Assembly (NCBI RefSeq): GCF_039537665.1
Contig: NZ_BAABAY010000001.1
Location: forward strand, 1,612,001 to 1,676,000
From: Gaetbulibacter_A aestuarii
GTDB lineage: Bacteria > Bacteroidota > Bacteroidia > Flavobacteriales > Flavobacteriaceae
DNA: 64,000 bases
Direction of reading: 5' to 3'
Every line of letters starts with the position of its first letter. The first letter of the stretch is position 1. Below the pieces are notes generated by a model. It saw only the letters and a list, made by a program, of their open reading frames with translations. It was not told where the DNA came from and made no database searches. Both the position numbers and the translations under genes were made by a program. Positions 8,216 to 16,685 of this stretch are shown in pieces.

Positions 8216-8352
8216 GGGCCTTACCCTGCAGGTCGGGCTTTCCGCTAAATCTTTTTATGTTTGATAAAAGTAAAAACCCGGAAACATAGAAAACTATAAA
8301 AAAAGATATTGCCTCAATCTCTGCTTATCGGCAGGCAGGCCTAACGCAACTC
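8216..8352 (+). repeat. Structured intergenic repeat-like element
   Basis: The stretch starts with GGGCCTTACCCTGCAGG, TCGGGCTTTCCGCTAAATC, and ends with AAAAGATATTGCCTCAATC and an ACGCAAC motif. Inside are the palindrome CCTGCAGG (8225-8232), arms AAATCTTTTTATG (8247-8259) against CTATAAAAAAAGATAT (8294-8309), an inner pair TATGTTT/AAACATA, and a GGCAGGCAGGC tract. From memory, this wording (GGGCnTTACC...TCGGGCTTTCCGCT...GCCTCAATC...ACGCAACT) recurs between genes in many Flavobacteriaceae genomes. Only one copy lies in this window, so repetition cannot be shown here. It fills most of the leader of the response regulator gene. Confidence 0.5.
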
Positions 8353-8365
8353 TAAAAACCAACCG

Positions 8366-9121
8366 ATGAAAGTGATCATCATTGAAGACGAAAAACCATC
8401 AGCACGGCGTTTACAGCGTATGTTGGAAAAACAAGGTATGGAAGTACATACCATGCTACATTCCGTTGAAGACGCCTTAACTTGGTTTAAATCGAATACA
8501 CATCCCGACTTAATTTTCCTTGATATTCAGTTAAGCGATGGACTTTCTTTTGAAATCTTTGAAACCATCGAGATCAAGAGTGCAATTATTTTCACGACGG
8601 CATACGATGAATATGCGCTGCAGGCCTTCAAACTTAATAGTATCGATTATTTGTTAAAACCAATTGAAGAAGAAGAACTCGTTTTAGCGGTGCAGAAATA
8701 CAAAGAACGTACACCAAAAAACCAACCCGTAACGGTAGATTTTAATGAAATAAAGAAACTTCTAATAAACCCGATAGACAGAGCCTACAAAAAACGCTTT
8801 TCGGTACAAGTTGGGCAACATCTTAAACTCATTTCTACCGCCGAGGTTGAATGTTTCTTTAGTGAAAATAAAGGAACTTATTTACACACGGTATCTGGTA
8901 GAAATTATTTGCTCGATGGCACTCTGGATCAATTGGAGAACGATTTAGAACCGGAAACTTTTTTTAGAGTAAATCGCAGTTTTTTCGTCAGTATCAATGC
9001 TATCTCAGATATTATAAATTACTCCAATTCTCGTTTGCTCGTAAAATTGCATAGCTATAAGGATCAGGATATTATTGTGGCTCGGGAACGGGTTAAGGAT
9101 TTTAAAAATTGGCTGGAATAG
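8366..9121 (+). CDS. LytTR-family response regulator
   Basis: The 251-residue protein has a receiver domain (residues 1-120) with the acidic pair E7/D8, phospho-acceptor Asp53 in LIFLDIQLSDG, the FTTAYDEYALQAFKLNSIDY region and the conserved Lys in YLLKP. A LytTR DNA-binding domain follows at about 145-250 (ENKGTYLHTVSGRNYLLDG, TFFRVNRSFFVSINAI). It is the cognate partner of the upstream LytS-type kinase and would bind promoter repeats as a dimer. Targets cannot be deduced. Its 3' end is only 6 bp from the stop of the convergent LETM1-related gene. Confidence 0.95.
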   Translation: MKVIIIEDEKPSARRLQRMLEKQGMEVHTMLHSVEDALTWFKSNTHPDLIFLDIQLSDGLSFEIFETIEIKSAIIFTTAYDEYALQAFKLNSIDYLLKPIEEEELVLAVQKYKERTPKNQPVTVDFNEIKKLLINPIDRAYKKRFSVQVGQHLKLISTAEVECFFSENKGTYLHTVSGRNYLLDGTLDQLENDLEPETFFRVNRSFFVSINAISDIINYSNSRLLVKLHSYKDQDIIVARERVKDFKNWLE

Positions 9122-9127
9122 AAATAC

Positions 9128-10309
9128 TTATTCCTCATTAATCCTGTTCTCATCAAAGGCCGAGGGCAATAATTTTGGAATAAATTTAATAACCAGGGGT
9201 AGGAGCAAAGCACCGCCGGGCAACATAAAAATGGCCAAGCTTGGTATCGACTTGAAAATATCCAATAATTGCTCCTGTACCTTTTTTTGTTCCTCAGGAT
9301 TCAGATCGCGCACTGTAGATTGCGTCAACAATACCATCAATTCTTTGCTGTCTCTCAATTCACGGTACAAACGCTTACTATTTCGGGTAATGAGTTTTAC
9401 CACCATTTTGCTGGAGTTATCATAAAAACTCTGAACGATGTTCTTAGAACTTAAAAGAGCAATATTATCCTTGTGTTCTTTGTAAAATGCATTGATCATT
9501 TTAATAGAAAGCTCCACTCTGGTTTCGGGTAGCTCCAAACTACGACCCAATAATTTTAAAAAGTGATGTTCTTTTTCATCTATAACGTTATCACCCCAAC
9601 TTGCCATACACGCAAGATCCAAGATGTAAAACTTTTTTAATGGGGTATCAATAAATTTAACAGCTTCGCCAAAGCTTAAGGGTTCTTCACCCTGATACCG
9701 AAGAGAAGATTCAAATAATTTTATCAAACTTTCATCGTAGGCGTTCTTTTCTTTTTTCGATAAGAGAACATCCAAAGAAATAGCAGCTATAGCCGCTTCA
9801 AGATGCTTTAAATAATCTGTTGTAACCGTACCGTGTTTCAAATAATATTTATAAGCCAATACATCAATGTAAAGAAGTGCATTTACAATAAAATAATTAA
9901 AATTCTTAGTGAGTACATTGGCATCGATCTGAACCCGTTTATGAATTATTTTTTCGAGCTGTTCACTGGTTTTCTTCTCCGATAAAAGACTGTCAAAAAT
10001 GGAGGTTTTTAGCGCATTGATAGCATTATAAAACCCAATAACACTATCTACAAAAGGAATTTCTGTTTTGTAATGATGATAAATATGCAAGAATGAAAGA
10101 CACAAATTAACCTTACAGCATTCCTCTTCCGTTAGGTCCTGTTTAGAGATTCGGTGCGCTACAACATGCAAATTACTTCCGTAAATAAAGCCACAGGCAC
10201 GCAAGGCGTCATAGAAATCTTCAAGACTGTATAAAAACAACTTGTCGTTATCTGGAATGTCGTTTCGTAGTTTTTTTATCCAACCTTGGGCTGAAGGATT
10301 CATAGGCAA
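9128..10309 (-). CDS. LETM1-related protein
   Basis: This 393-residue protein is mostly alpha-helical and soluble until a C-terminal hydrophobic segment. Its last 100 residues read as a LETM1-like ribosome-binding-type domain: LNPEEQKKVQEQLLDIFKSI, then PSLAIFMLPGGALLLPLVIK and FIPKLLPSAF. In Bacteroidota this architecture is known as 'LETM1-related biofilm-associated protein', a name that rests on few experiments. Mitochondrial LETM1 affects K+/Ca2+-H+ exchange and ribosome association; whether this protein does either is unknown. It is a single leftward gene, divergent from the DUF4331 module. Confidence 0.8.
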   Translation of the reverse strand: MPMNPSAQGWIKKLRNDIPDNDKLFLYSLEDFYDALRACGFIYGSNLHVVAHRISKQDLTEEECCKVNLCLSFLHIYHHYKTEIPFVDSVIGFYNAINALKTSIFDSLLSEKKTSEQLEKIIHKRVQIDANVLTKNFNYFIVNALLYIDVLAYKYYLKHGTVTTDYLKHLEAAIAAISLDVLLSKKEKNAYDESLIKLFESSLRYQGEEPLSFGEAVKFIDTPLKKFYILDLACMASWGDNVIDEKEHHFLKLLGRSLELPETRVELSIKMINAFYKEHKDNIALLSSKNIVQSFYDNSSKMVVKLITRNSKRLYRELRDSKELMVLLTQSTVRDLNPEEQKKVQEQLLDIFKSIPSLAIFMLPGGALLLPLVIKFIPKLLPSAFDENRINEE

Positions 10310-10457
10310 ACAATCTAATTAGGGGTAAAGATAAATCTTATTATTGAATAAGGGCTCATTTTCATTTTAACAAAACTTTAACAAAACCGCTATTTTCTTT
10401 TTTCCGTAGGTATGCATGAAAGTCAAAAATAAATTAACCATTAAAAACTTCAAACAA

Positions 10458-11108
10458 ATGAAAAAATTTAAAATTTTAATTGGCCTTGGAATAACTGCAG
10501 TAGCAGGTTTCTTTATGGTCGCTGCCGATCATATTGATGCGCCTGCCGTACAAGGTGGTAGTAGTGATATTACAGATTTTTATGCCTTCCAGGGAGAAAA
10601 TACCAGCAATTTGGTATTTGTAGCCAATGTTCAGGGACTTTTAAGTCCGGCCAAAACAGGCGATGCTGCTTTTGATGAAAACGTCATGGTAGAATTCAAC
10701 ATTGATAATACTGGTGATAATATTGAAGATCTGGTAATCCAGGCCATTCCAAGAGATGGAAAAATGTATTTCTTCGGACCTGTTGCTCCTTCACAAACGG
10801 GATTAAATAGTGTTATTGAAAATACGGCTACCAATGCCGGAGTCGTAGCTATTACACCTTACGGTTCTGAAGCCATAGTAAGCAGTTATGGTGGAATGCA
10901 ATTTTTTGCCGGACCAAGGGATGATCCCTTCTTTATGGATTTTGCCCGCTATTCTGAAATCATTGGTGGTATGGCTTCAAGCTTTAACAATCCCGGATCG
11001 GATACGTTCGCAGGAACCAACGTGATGTCTATAGTGGTAGAAGTACCAAAAGCCATGATTGGAGGTTCTGGAACCATCAATACCTGGGTAGAATCTAAAA
11101 GAAAATAA
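10458..11108 (+). CDS. DUF4331-family secreted protein (first copy)
   Basis: The mature protein begins after a signal peptide and shows ADHIDAPAVQGGSSDITDFY, the strongly conserved N-terminal signature of DUF4331, followed by beta-rich segments (NLVFVANVQG, MVEFNIDNTGDN). An ATG 42 bp upstream (10416) would put a charged stretch before the signal peptide, so I use Met at 10458 (MKKFKILIGLG). DUF4331 proteins are extracytoplasmic and have no established biochemistry. At about 216 residues this is shorter than many family members and is followed 35 bp later by a second DUF4331-like lipoprotein, as if the function were split in two. The product is probably periplasmic or exported. Confidence 0.85.
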   Translation: MKKFKILIGLGITAVAGFFMVAADHIDAPAVQGGSSDITDFYAFQGENTSNLVFVANVQGLLSPAKTGDAAFDENVMVEFNIDNTGDNIEDLVIQAIPRDGKMYFFGPVAPSQTGLNSVIENTATNAGVVAITPYGSEAIVSSYGGMQFFAGPRDDPFFMDFARYSEIIGGMASSFNNPGSDTFAGTNVMSIVVEVPKAMIGGSGTINTWVESKRK

Positions 11109-11143
11109 GAATCAACACACATTTAATTAATAAAAAACGACTT

Positions 11144-11710
11144 ATGAAATCTATTCAAAATATAAAAATACTTACCCTGACTGCGGCCATAGCACTTTCA
11201 GCCTTGAGCTGTACGAATCTGGGTGATGACATGACAAATAATCCAACGCCTATTGATTTTTCCGGAACCTATTCTCAGGAGGATCAAATGGGAAGACCGG
11301 CAGTAAATACAGTATTTACATCTGGTGAAAACAAAGATCTTTTTAACGTAACAATTCCTTCAGAACAAAATGCTGCATTTCAAAGCATGTTCCAAACAAA
11401 TTTGGAAGCCTTGAGTCCGGCTTATTCACAACCCGGAGATCAAAATGCATTAGGTCTTGACGCTGCTGCATTTACAGGCGTACTTGCAACAGATGTGTTA
11501 AATGTTTCTCTTGACGGAACGACAACATTTTACGATGGCACGAATGTATTAACCGGTCGGGCATTGAACGATGACGTTATTACTGTTGAACTTTTACTGA
11601 TTTTTGGAGGTGAAGACTTTACCGAAAATCCAGGCTTATCCGATGATCATGTAGATATGAATGATAAAGCCTTTTTGACCTCATTTCCTTACTTAGCCTC
11701 ACCATGGTAA
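11144..11710 (+). CDS. DUF4331-like lipoprotein (second copy)
   Basis: A lipobox LSALSC with Cys23 marks a lipoprotein. The mature 165 residues contain DQMGRPAVNTVF, a motif typical of the C-terminal part of DUF4331 proteins, and end with LSDDHVDMNDKAFLTSFPYL, also characteristic. The preceding gene carries the N-terminal DUF4331 signature (ADHIDAP). The two may therefore be complementary halves of an ancestral long protein, or paralogues; I cannot decide without alignment. It is co-directional with the upstream gene and followed by a strong terminator. Confidence 0.8.
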   Translation: MKSIQNIKILTLTAAIALSALSCTNLGDDMTNNPTPIDFSGTYSQEDQMGRPAVNTVFTSGENKDLFNVTIPSEQNAAFQSMFQTNLEALSPAYSQPGDQNALGLDAAAFTGVLATDVLNVSLDGTTTFYDGTNVLTGRALNDDVITVELLLIFGGEDFTENPGLSDDHVDMNDKAFLTSFPYLASPW

Positions 11711-11719
11711 TTCTCCCTT

Positions 11720-11754
11720 ATACCAGGGCATAATTTGTGCCCTGGTATTTTTTA
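11720..11754 (+). terminator. Rho-independent terminator inside the DUF4331 module
   Basis: A perfect 11-bp stem (ATACCAGGGCA at 11720-11730 with 11738-11748) and 7-base loop is followed by a run of T. It lies between the DUF4331 lipoprotein and the TPR lipoprotein gene, so it either ends the first transcript or lets a fraction read through into the TPR gene and the receptor. Confidence 0.9.
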
Positions 11755-11788
11755 ATCTTAACCTACAACCTAACAAAAAACCATTATT

Positions 11789-13111
11789 ATGAAAGCTTTA
11801 AATAAAAAAGAATTAGTACCAATTTGTATTACCCTTTATAGCCTCGTTCTACTGCTTTTATCAAGCTGCAATAGTAACAATGAAAAAAAACAGATTACAC
11901 ATAAAGCTGATTATGAGGCATATTTAACACTACCAAAGGATGAGGTGTTGCAACGAACGAAGGAAGATTATTCCTTTTGGGAAAAAAAGCTAGAAAAAGA
12001 ACCAGAACAATTTCCTTATTTAGTTAAAGTTGCAGCATCTCAATCCAAATTATTCAGCAAAACAGGAACGATTGATTATCTCATTAAAGCAGAGAAAAAT
12101 TTGCTTAAAGCCAACGAAGCTACCGGATATAAAAACCCGGGCTATTTAAAATCTTTGGCGCACAATTATGTTTCTCAACACCGGTTCAAAGAAGCTTTAT
12201 CTCTTTTGAAAAAGGCCGAAATGATTGGGTCCGGAATGGAATCTACCCAAAAAATGTTGTTCGATGTTTATATGGAATTGGGAAACTATACCCAAGCCAA
12301 GCGTTATCTTGATAAGGTTACCGATCCAAACGATTTTGATTATTTGATCCGTCTGGCCAAATGGTCCGACCATCGTGGTGATCTGGATGCTGCCATCAAG
12401 TATATGGAAAAGGCTCAAGCTATTGGAGTTGCTTCTAATATCCCTTCTATAGAACAATGGATCTATACAAATTTAGCAGATTTCTATGGGCATGCAGGTA
12501 AAATCCAACAGTCGTACGAACATTATTTAAAGGCTTTGGAAATTGATCCTAATGACGCCTATGCAAAAAAAGGCATCGCATGGATCGTTTATTCTTATGA
12601 AAAAGACCCAGATGAAGCGTTAAGAATTTTAGACCATATCACTGAAAAAAATCAAACACCAAGTTATTATTTGTTGAAAGCTGAAATAGCCGATTACAAA
12701 TCAGATTCTAAGTTAAAGGAATATTACACTAAAAAGTATAAAAAAGCGGTTCAGGACACGAATTACGGAAATATGTACAACAAATATAATGTGTTGTTAT
12801 ATGCCGATAATAAAATGGAATCTGAAAAGGCCTTAGAAATTGCTCATATTGAAATTAATAATCGTCCAACACCGGAGTCATACGATCTATTGGCCTGGAG
12901 TCAGTTTAATCGTGGTGATATTAAAGAAGCCTTGGATATTATGGAAAAATATGTTGCAGGACAAACATTTGAACCTCATGTATTGTTTCATTTGGCCGAG
13001 GTTTATAAAGCTAATGGTAGATTAGAGAAGGCTAAGGCCCTCAAGAAAGAATTAGAATCCAGCGCATTTGAACTAGGGCCTCTTGTAGCCAAAGAAATCC
13101 AAAACATGTAA
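11789..13111 (+). CDS. TPR-repeat lipoprotein
   Basis: The 440-residue protein has a signal sequence ending in LLSSC, with lipid-modified Cys27. The mature part is a string of TPR-like helical repeats, among them YLKSLAHNYVSQHRFKEALS, MLFDVYMELGNYTQAKRYL, SYEHYLKALEIDPNDAYAKK and SYDLLAWSQFNRGDIKEALD. TPRs bind other proteins, so this is probably a scaffold on the periplasmic side of a membrane. It is followed 27 bp later by a TonB-dependent receptor and preceded by two DUF4331 genes. The conserved order suggests it serves that receptor or the DUF4331 proteins. Confidence 0.88.
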   Translation: MKALNKKELVPICITLYSLVLLLLSSCNSNNEKKQITHKADYEAYLTLPKDEVLQRTKEDYSFWEKKLEKEPEQFPYLVKVAASQSKLFSKTGTIDYLIKAEKNLLKANEATGYKNPGYLKSLAHNYVSQHRFKEALSLLKKAEMIGSGMESTQKMLFDVYMELGNYTQAKRYLDKVTDPNDFDYLIRLAKWSDHRGDLDAAIKYMEKAQAIGVASNIPSIEQWIYTNLADFYGHAGKIQQSYEHYLKALEIDPNDAYAKKGIAWIVYSYEKDPDEALRILDHITEKNQTPSYYLLKAEIADYKSDSKLKEYYTKKYKKAVQDTNYGNMYNKYNVLLYADNKMESEKALEIAHIEINNRPTPESYDLLAWSQFNRGDIKEALDIMEKYVAGQTFEPHVLFHLAEVYKANGRLEKAKALKKELESSAFELGPLVAKEIQNM

Positions 13112-13138
13112 TATTTCTTTCACCCAAATCGCTTTTCG

Positions 13139-15370
13139 ATGAAATCAATTATAAAGCAATTCCTGGTTTTTCTCTTGTACTTTCTGGGGTTTTTTACCTT
13201 CGGTCAAGAGTTAAAAGGTGTGGTTTTCAATGAGCAAAATAAACCTTTGGAATATGCTTACATTTATAATATTAACTCAAAAACTCACACGCACTCCTTA
13301 GAAAACGGTCAGTTTAGTTTAAGGGAAACAGAGTTAAAAGATTCTATAAAAGTTGGATTATTGGGCTATGAATCCAAGATCATTCGTCTGGAAACGAGTC
13401 AGGATCCCATAACTATAGTTTTAAGGGAGAAGGCTTTTCAACTGGATGAACTGGTTATTGCTCAGGAGGTCAATACCCTCAATACAATTACAAAATTAGA
13501 ATTGAACATAAACCCTGTGAATTCATCTCAAGATATTTTAAGGAAAGTGCCGGGATTAATCATTGGTCAGCATGCCGGTGGTGGAAAGGCAGAACAACTT
13601 TTTTTACGAGGTTTCGATCTGGATCATGGAACAGACATATCTATTAAAGTTGATGGTATGCCGGTAAATATGGTATCGCATGCTCATGGTCAGGGTTATA
13701 GTGACTTGCATTTTTTAATTCCTGAAACCATAAATAAAATAGATTTTGGTAAAGGACCATATGATGCTGAGGAAGGCGATTTTAATACCGCCGGATATGT
13801 AAATTTCGCAACGAAGAATAGTATAGATGAAAATATTATTTCTTTTGGATTGGGGCAGTTCAATAGTTTACGAACGCTGGGCATGTTTCAATTGTTGGAT
13901 GATGAAGCGCGTGATAATGCCTATGCTGCAATAGAATATTTAGAGTCCGATGGTCCATTCGATTCACCTCAAAATTTTAACCGCCTCAATATTTTTGGAA
14001 AATATAGTTTCTATGCACCCAACAATGACAAGCTTGCTTTTTCAGTATCCAGGTTTACAAGTCGTTGGGATGCCTCGGGGCAAATACCTCAGCGTGCTGT
14101 TGATCAAGGTCAAATTTCCAGATTTGGAGCTATCGATGATACAGAGGGAGGGGAAACAGCTCGAACGAATTTAAATTTAGAATGGGCTAAACAAGTAAAA
14201 AATAACACCTCGTTAAAAGCGAATGTGTTCTACATTAATTACGATTTTATACTTTATTCCAATTTCACTTTTTTTCTGGAAGATCCGCTAAATGGCGATC
14301 AGATAAGGCAAAAGGAAACGCGTGATATCTATGGCTTTAATGCAACATTTAAAACCAATACTTATTTGAAGGATAGCCCATTAACACTTAAATATGGATT
14401 GGGTTTAAGGTATGATAAAACGAACAATTCTGAACTATCAAAAACAATCAATAGAACAACATTAAATCAGCGCATAAAACTTGGAGATATTGGTCAGTCC
14501 AATAGTTTTAGTTTTATTAAAGCTAACTTAAGTTTGGGAAATTTTAAGGTGACCTCTGGAATTCGGTTAGATTATTTTAATTTCCTTTACAATGATAAAC
14601 TGTCAAATTCGGGTGAGACCTTATCAAAAACAGCTTTTGTGATTAACCCAAAATTGAATTTCTACTATAACCCGAAAAATAATTTACAATGGTATTTAAA
14701 ATCGGGTATTGGGTTTCATTCAAACGATACGCGTGTTGTGGTTACCAATCTTCAAGAAAACAGTTTACCTCGGGCTTATGGGGTAGATTTTGGGAATATT
14801 TGGAAACCGTCTTCTAAAATAATTATCAACGCTGCCTTATGGTATTTGTTTTCAGAACAGGAGTTTGTTTATGTAGGTGATGCAGGTATTGTAGAGCCTA
14901 GTGGAAGCTCAGAACGTTTCGGCCTTGATCTGGGGCTGCGTTATCAGATTTCCGATTGGTTGTATTTCAATTCAGATCTAACTGTAACCAGAGCTAGAAA
15001 TTTGGATGCTCCTGAGAATGAGAATTATATACCACTGGCTCCCCATGCAACTTTTACAGGAGGCATTTCAGTTAAAAATTTACACGGTTTTTCCGGGAGT
15101 TTAAACTATCGTTATATTGATGACAGACCTGCAAATGAGACCTATTCCATCGTAGCAAAGGGTTATTTTATTTCCGATTTAAATCTAAATTATGCAGTAA
15201 ACAATATGACATTTGGAGTTGTTATAGAAAATATTTTTAATACCGCATGGAATGAAACGCAATTCGCAACCTTATCCAAGCTGGAAAATGAGGATAACCC
15301 AATCGAAGAAATACATTTTACACCGGGAACACCATTCGCGTTAAGAGCTCGTGTTTCCTTAAAATTTTGA
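13139..15370 (+). CDS. TonB-dependent receptor of the DUF4331/TPR module
   Basis: This 743-residue protein has a signal peptide (to TFGQ) and a carboxypeptidase-regulatory-like domain (LKGVVFNEQNKPLEYAYIYN). The plug contains EQLFLRGFDLDHGTDISIKV, DGMPVNMVSHAHGQGYSDLH and GKGPYDAEEGDFNTAGYVNF, and the C-terminal barrel ends in VSLKF. The His-rich plug segment (SHAHGQGYSDLHF) is characteristic of a receptor subgroup whose ligand is not known to me; histidines at that place could touch a metal, which is inference. No susD gene is adjacent. It is the last gene of the module and is closed by a terminator at 15427-15470. Confidence 0.9.
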   Translation: MKSIIKQFLVFLLYFLGFFTFGQELKGVVFNEQNKPLEYAYIYNINSKTHTHSLENGQFSLRETELKDSIKVGLLGYESKIIRLETSQDPITIVLREKAFQLDELVIAQEVNTLNTITKLELNINPVNSSQDILRKVPGLIIGQHAGGGKAEQLFLRGFDLDHGTDISIKVDGMPVNMVSHAHGQGYSDLHFLIPETINKIDFGKGPYDAEEGDFNTAGYVNFATKNSIDENIISFGLGQFNSLRTLGMFQLLDDEARDNAYAAIEYLESDGPFDSPQNFNRLNIFGKYSFYAPNNDKLAFSVSRFTSRWDASGQIPQRAVDQGQISRFGAIDDTEGGETARTNLNLEWAKQVKNNTSLKANVFYINYDFILYSNFTFFLEDPLNGDQIRQKETRDIYGFNATFKTNTYLKDSPLTLKYGLGLRYDKTNNSELSKTINRTTLNQRIKLGDIGQSNSFSFIKANLSLGNFKVTSGIRLDYFNFLYNDKLSNSGETLSKTAFVINPKLNFYYNPKNNLQWYLKSGIGFHSNDTRVVVTNLQENSLPRAYGVDFGNIWKPSSKIIINAALWYLFSEQEFVYVGDAGIVEPSGSSERFGLDLGLRYQISDWLYFNSDLTVTRARNLDAPENENYIPLAPHATFTGGISVKNLHGFSGSLNYRYIDDRPANETYSIVAKGYFISDLNLNYAVNNMTFGVVIENIFNTAWNETQFATLSKLENEDNPIEEIHFTPGTPFALRARVSLKF

Positions 15371-15426
15371 ATTAGTTAGTTTTTTAGTTTAACCTGAATA
15401 CTATTTTTTGGTTAGGTTTGTTAGAC

Positions 15427-15470
15427 GGAAAGTTGCCCAATGCACTACGATTGGGCACTTTCCATTTTTA
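15427..15470. terminator. Terminator between convergent genes
   Basis: Arms GGAAAGTTGCCCAAT (15427-15441) and ATTGGGCACTTTCC (15450-15463) pair with one bulged base. A short T-run follows on the plus strand, serving the receptor gene. On the minus strand the tail is weaker, so use for the convergent lipoprotein is possible but less certain. Confidence 0.8.
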
Positions 15471-15474
15471 ATGA

Positions 15475-16446
15475 TTATTTCACCTCAAATTCCTTGAGCA
15501 TATTTTTACCCATAGGATCTGGAACTTCTGCAATTAATACATATTTACCGGGGGTAAGATTGACCTTAAAGTAAGCCTTACTTCCAGCCGGCATATTATT
15601 TACCCCGCCCATAAAAGTAACGTCTTTTGGAGCCGGCTCAATTAAACCTTTAGGATCTACCCAATTCATCCAATTATTCAAAGCTCCAATATCAGTACTA
15701 TCATTTACCTTGGCTAGATTTACATCATGACCGGCAAAATTTTCATGAACCATTTGGGTTTTAAAAAACACGGAAAAAACATGTTCCCCGGGCTTAACAG
15801 TATCTAAAATATTTATACCATCTTCACTAGAGATGGTAATGTTGTAATCTGCTTCCGGTGGTTTCATTTCTGAGTTTTCTTCTGACACTGTAAACGGTAT
15901 AAACATACCCATGGAACTGTGGAAAACACCATTACTCATTTTTACATAGCATTCTGCGATGTAGTCTCCGGGTTCCAGATAGGTGGTAGTTTCAGCGGTA
16001 CGACCAGGTGATAGTAAACCTACACCACCTAAAATAACAACATCACTGAACCATTTTGGAAGTTTTCCGAATTCGGCCATAGCTTCATCATTTTTACCTT
16101 TGTTTAAAAAGTCCATACCACTATCAAAAAATGGAATCACTTTTTGTTTAATAGTATCCATAGTTTTGCCTTCGGGATATTTTTCTATTGAGAAAAAATG
16201 GGTTTGCGGCGATTCATTCATATACTTGAAAGTATTCCATCCCGAGGGAATGGTATCAGGCATATCAAAGTTCATATTCGTTGTTGTTACCTTAATTACT
16301 GCTTCAGGCTTTACGGTTTCCATACTTGATTGGTCGTCTTTCTTTTTATCCGATTTACAGGATTGTAAATTCAGGAAGACTGTTAGGGTCAGAAAAAATA
16401 AAACAAAAGGGAATGATCCTGTTTTAGAATGATCAAAGCGTCTCAT
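15475..16446 (-). CDS. Lipoprotein with two tandem beta-sandwich-like domains
   Basis: I do not recognise a named family. The lipobox LNLQSC places the lipid on Cys30. The mature 290 residues divide into two similar halves. The first ends with LEPGDYIAECYVKMSNGVFH and GMFIPFTV, the second with LTPGKYVLIAEVPDPMGKNM and LKEFEV. Both halves have a central GGV motif (ILGGVGLLSPG and FMGGVNNMPAG) after a helical insert. The pattern 'L-x-PG-x-Y' followed by a beta-hairpin suggests an Ig- or cupredoxin-like fold, but no copper ligand set is evident. It is a single leftward gene, convergent with the DUF4331 module. Confidence 0.75.
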   Translation of the reverse strand: MRRFDHSKTGSFPFVLFFLTLTVFLNLQSCKSDKKKDDQSSMETVKPEAVIKVTTTNMNFDMPDTIPSGWNTFKYMNESPQTHFFSIEKYPEGKTMDTIKQKVIPFFDSGMDFLNKGKNDEAMAEFGKLPKWFSDVVILGGVGLLSPGRTAETTTYLEPGDYIAECYVKMSNGVFHSSMGMFIPFTVSEENSEMKPPEADYNITISSEDGINILDTVKPGEHVFSVFFKTQMVHENFAGHDVNLAKVNDSTDIGALNNWMNWVDPKGLIEPAPKDVTFMGGVNNMPAGSKAYFKVNLTPGKYVLIAEVPDPMGKNMLKEFEVK

Positions 16447-16625
16447 AAAATTAATATTTGGTTGTTGATTTAGTTAAATAACTATGTTTACTCATCTGAT
16501 TCAGATAAGCAGCTATTTTTTAGGGAGAGTATAGCTTTTTGCTGACTTAAATGTACTATTTTTCATTTAATTATCATAATGACAGGGGGTTAATCCCTTT
16601 TTTCTTCCAACAAGAAAAAAAATAA

Positions 16626-16664
16626 TTCAAAAAAAAATAGCCTTTGGGTAACCAAAGGCTATTT
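16626..16664 (-). terminator. Rho-independent terminator of the doxX-dsrE operon
   Basis: A perfect 13-bp stem (AAATAGCCTTTGG, 16635-16647, with 16652-16664) has a four-base loop. On the minus strand it is followed by a long T-run (A-run at 16628-16637 on the plus strand). It lies 21 bp after the DsrE-like stop. Confidence 0.9.
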
Positions 16665-16685
16665 AAATGTTACTGGTTTTCAAGC

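Noticed and set aside
2559..15370. Polysaccharide utilisation locus with SusC/SusD
   Set aside because: Both TonB-dependent receptors are about 720-745 residues, shorter than SusC, and no SusD-like lipoprotein follows either of them. The amylase and sulfatases lie far away.
15983..16432. 149-codon plus-strand frame opposite the two-domain lipoprotein
   Set aside because: It mirrors the lipoprotein gene, which has a lipobox and repeat structure; the antisense frame has no coding signs of its own.
16560..16615. Hairpin GGGGGTTAATCCC followed by T-run
   Set aside because: The stem is only three to four pairs and no plus-strand gene precedes it, so it is probably chance.
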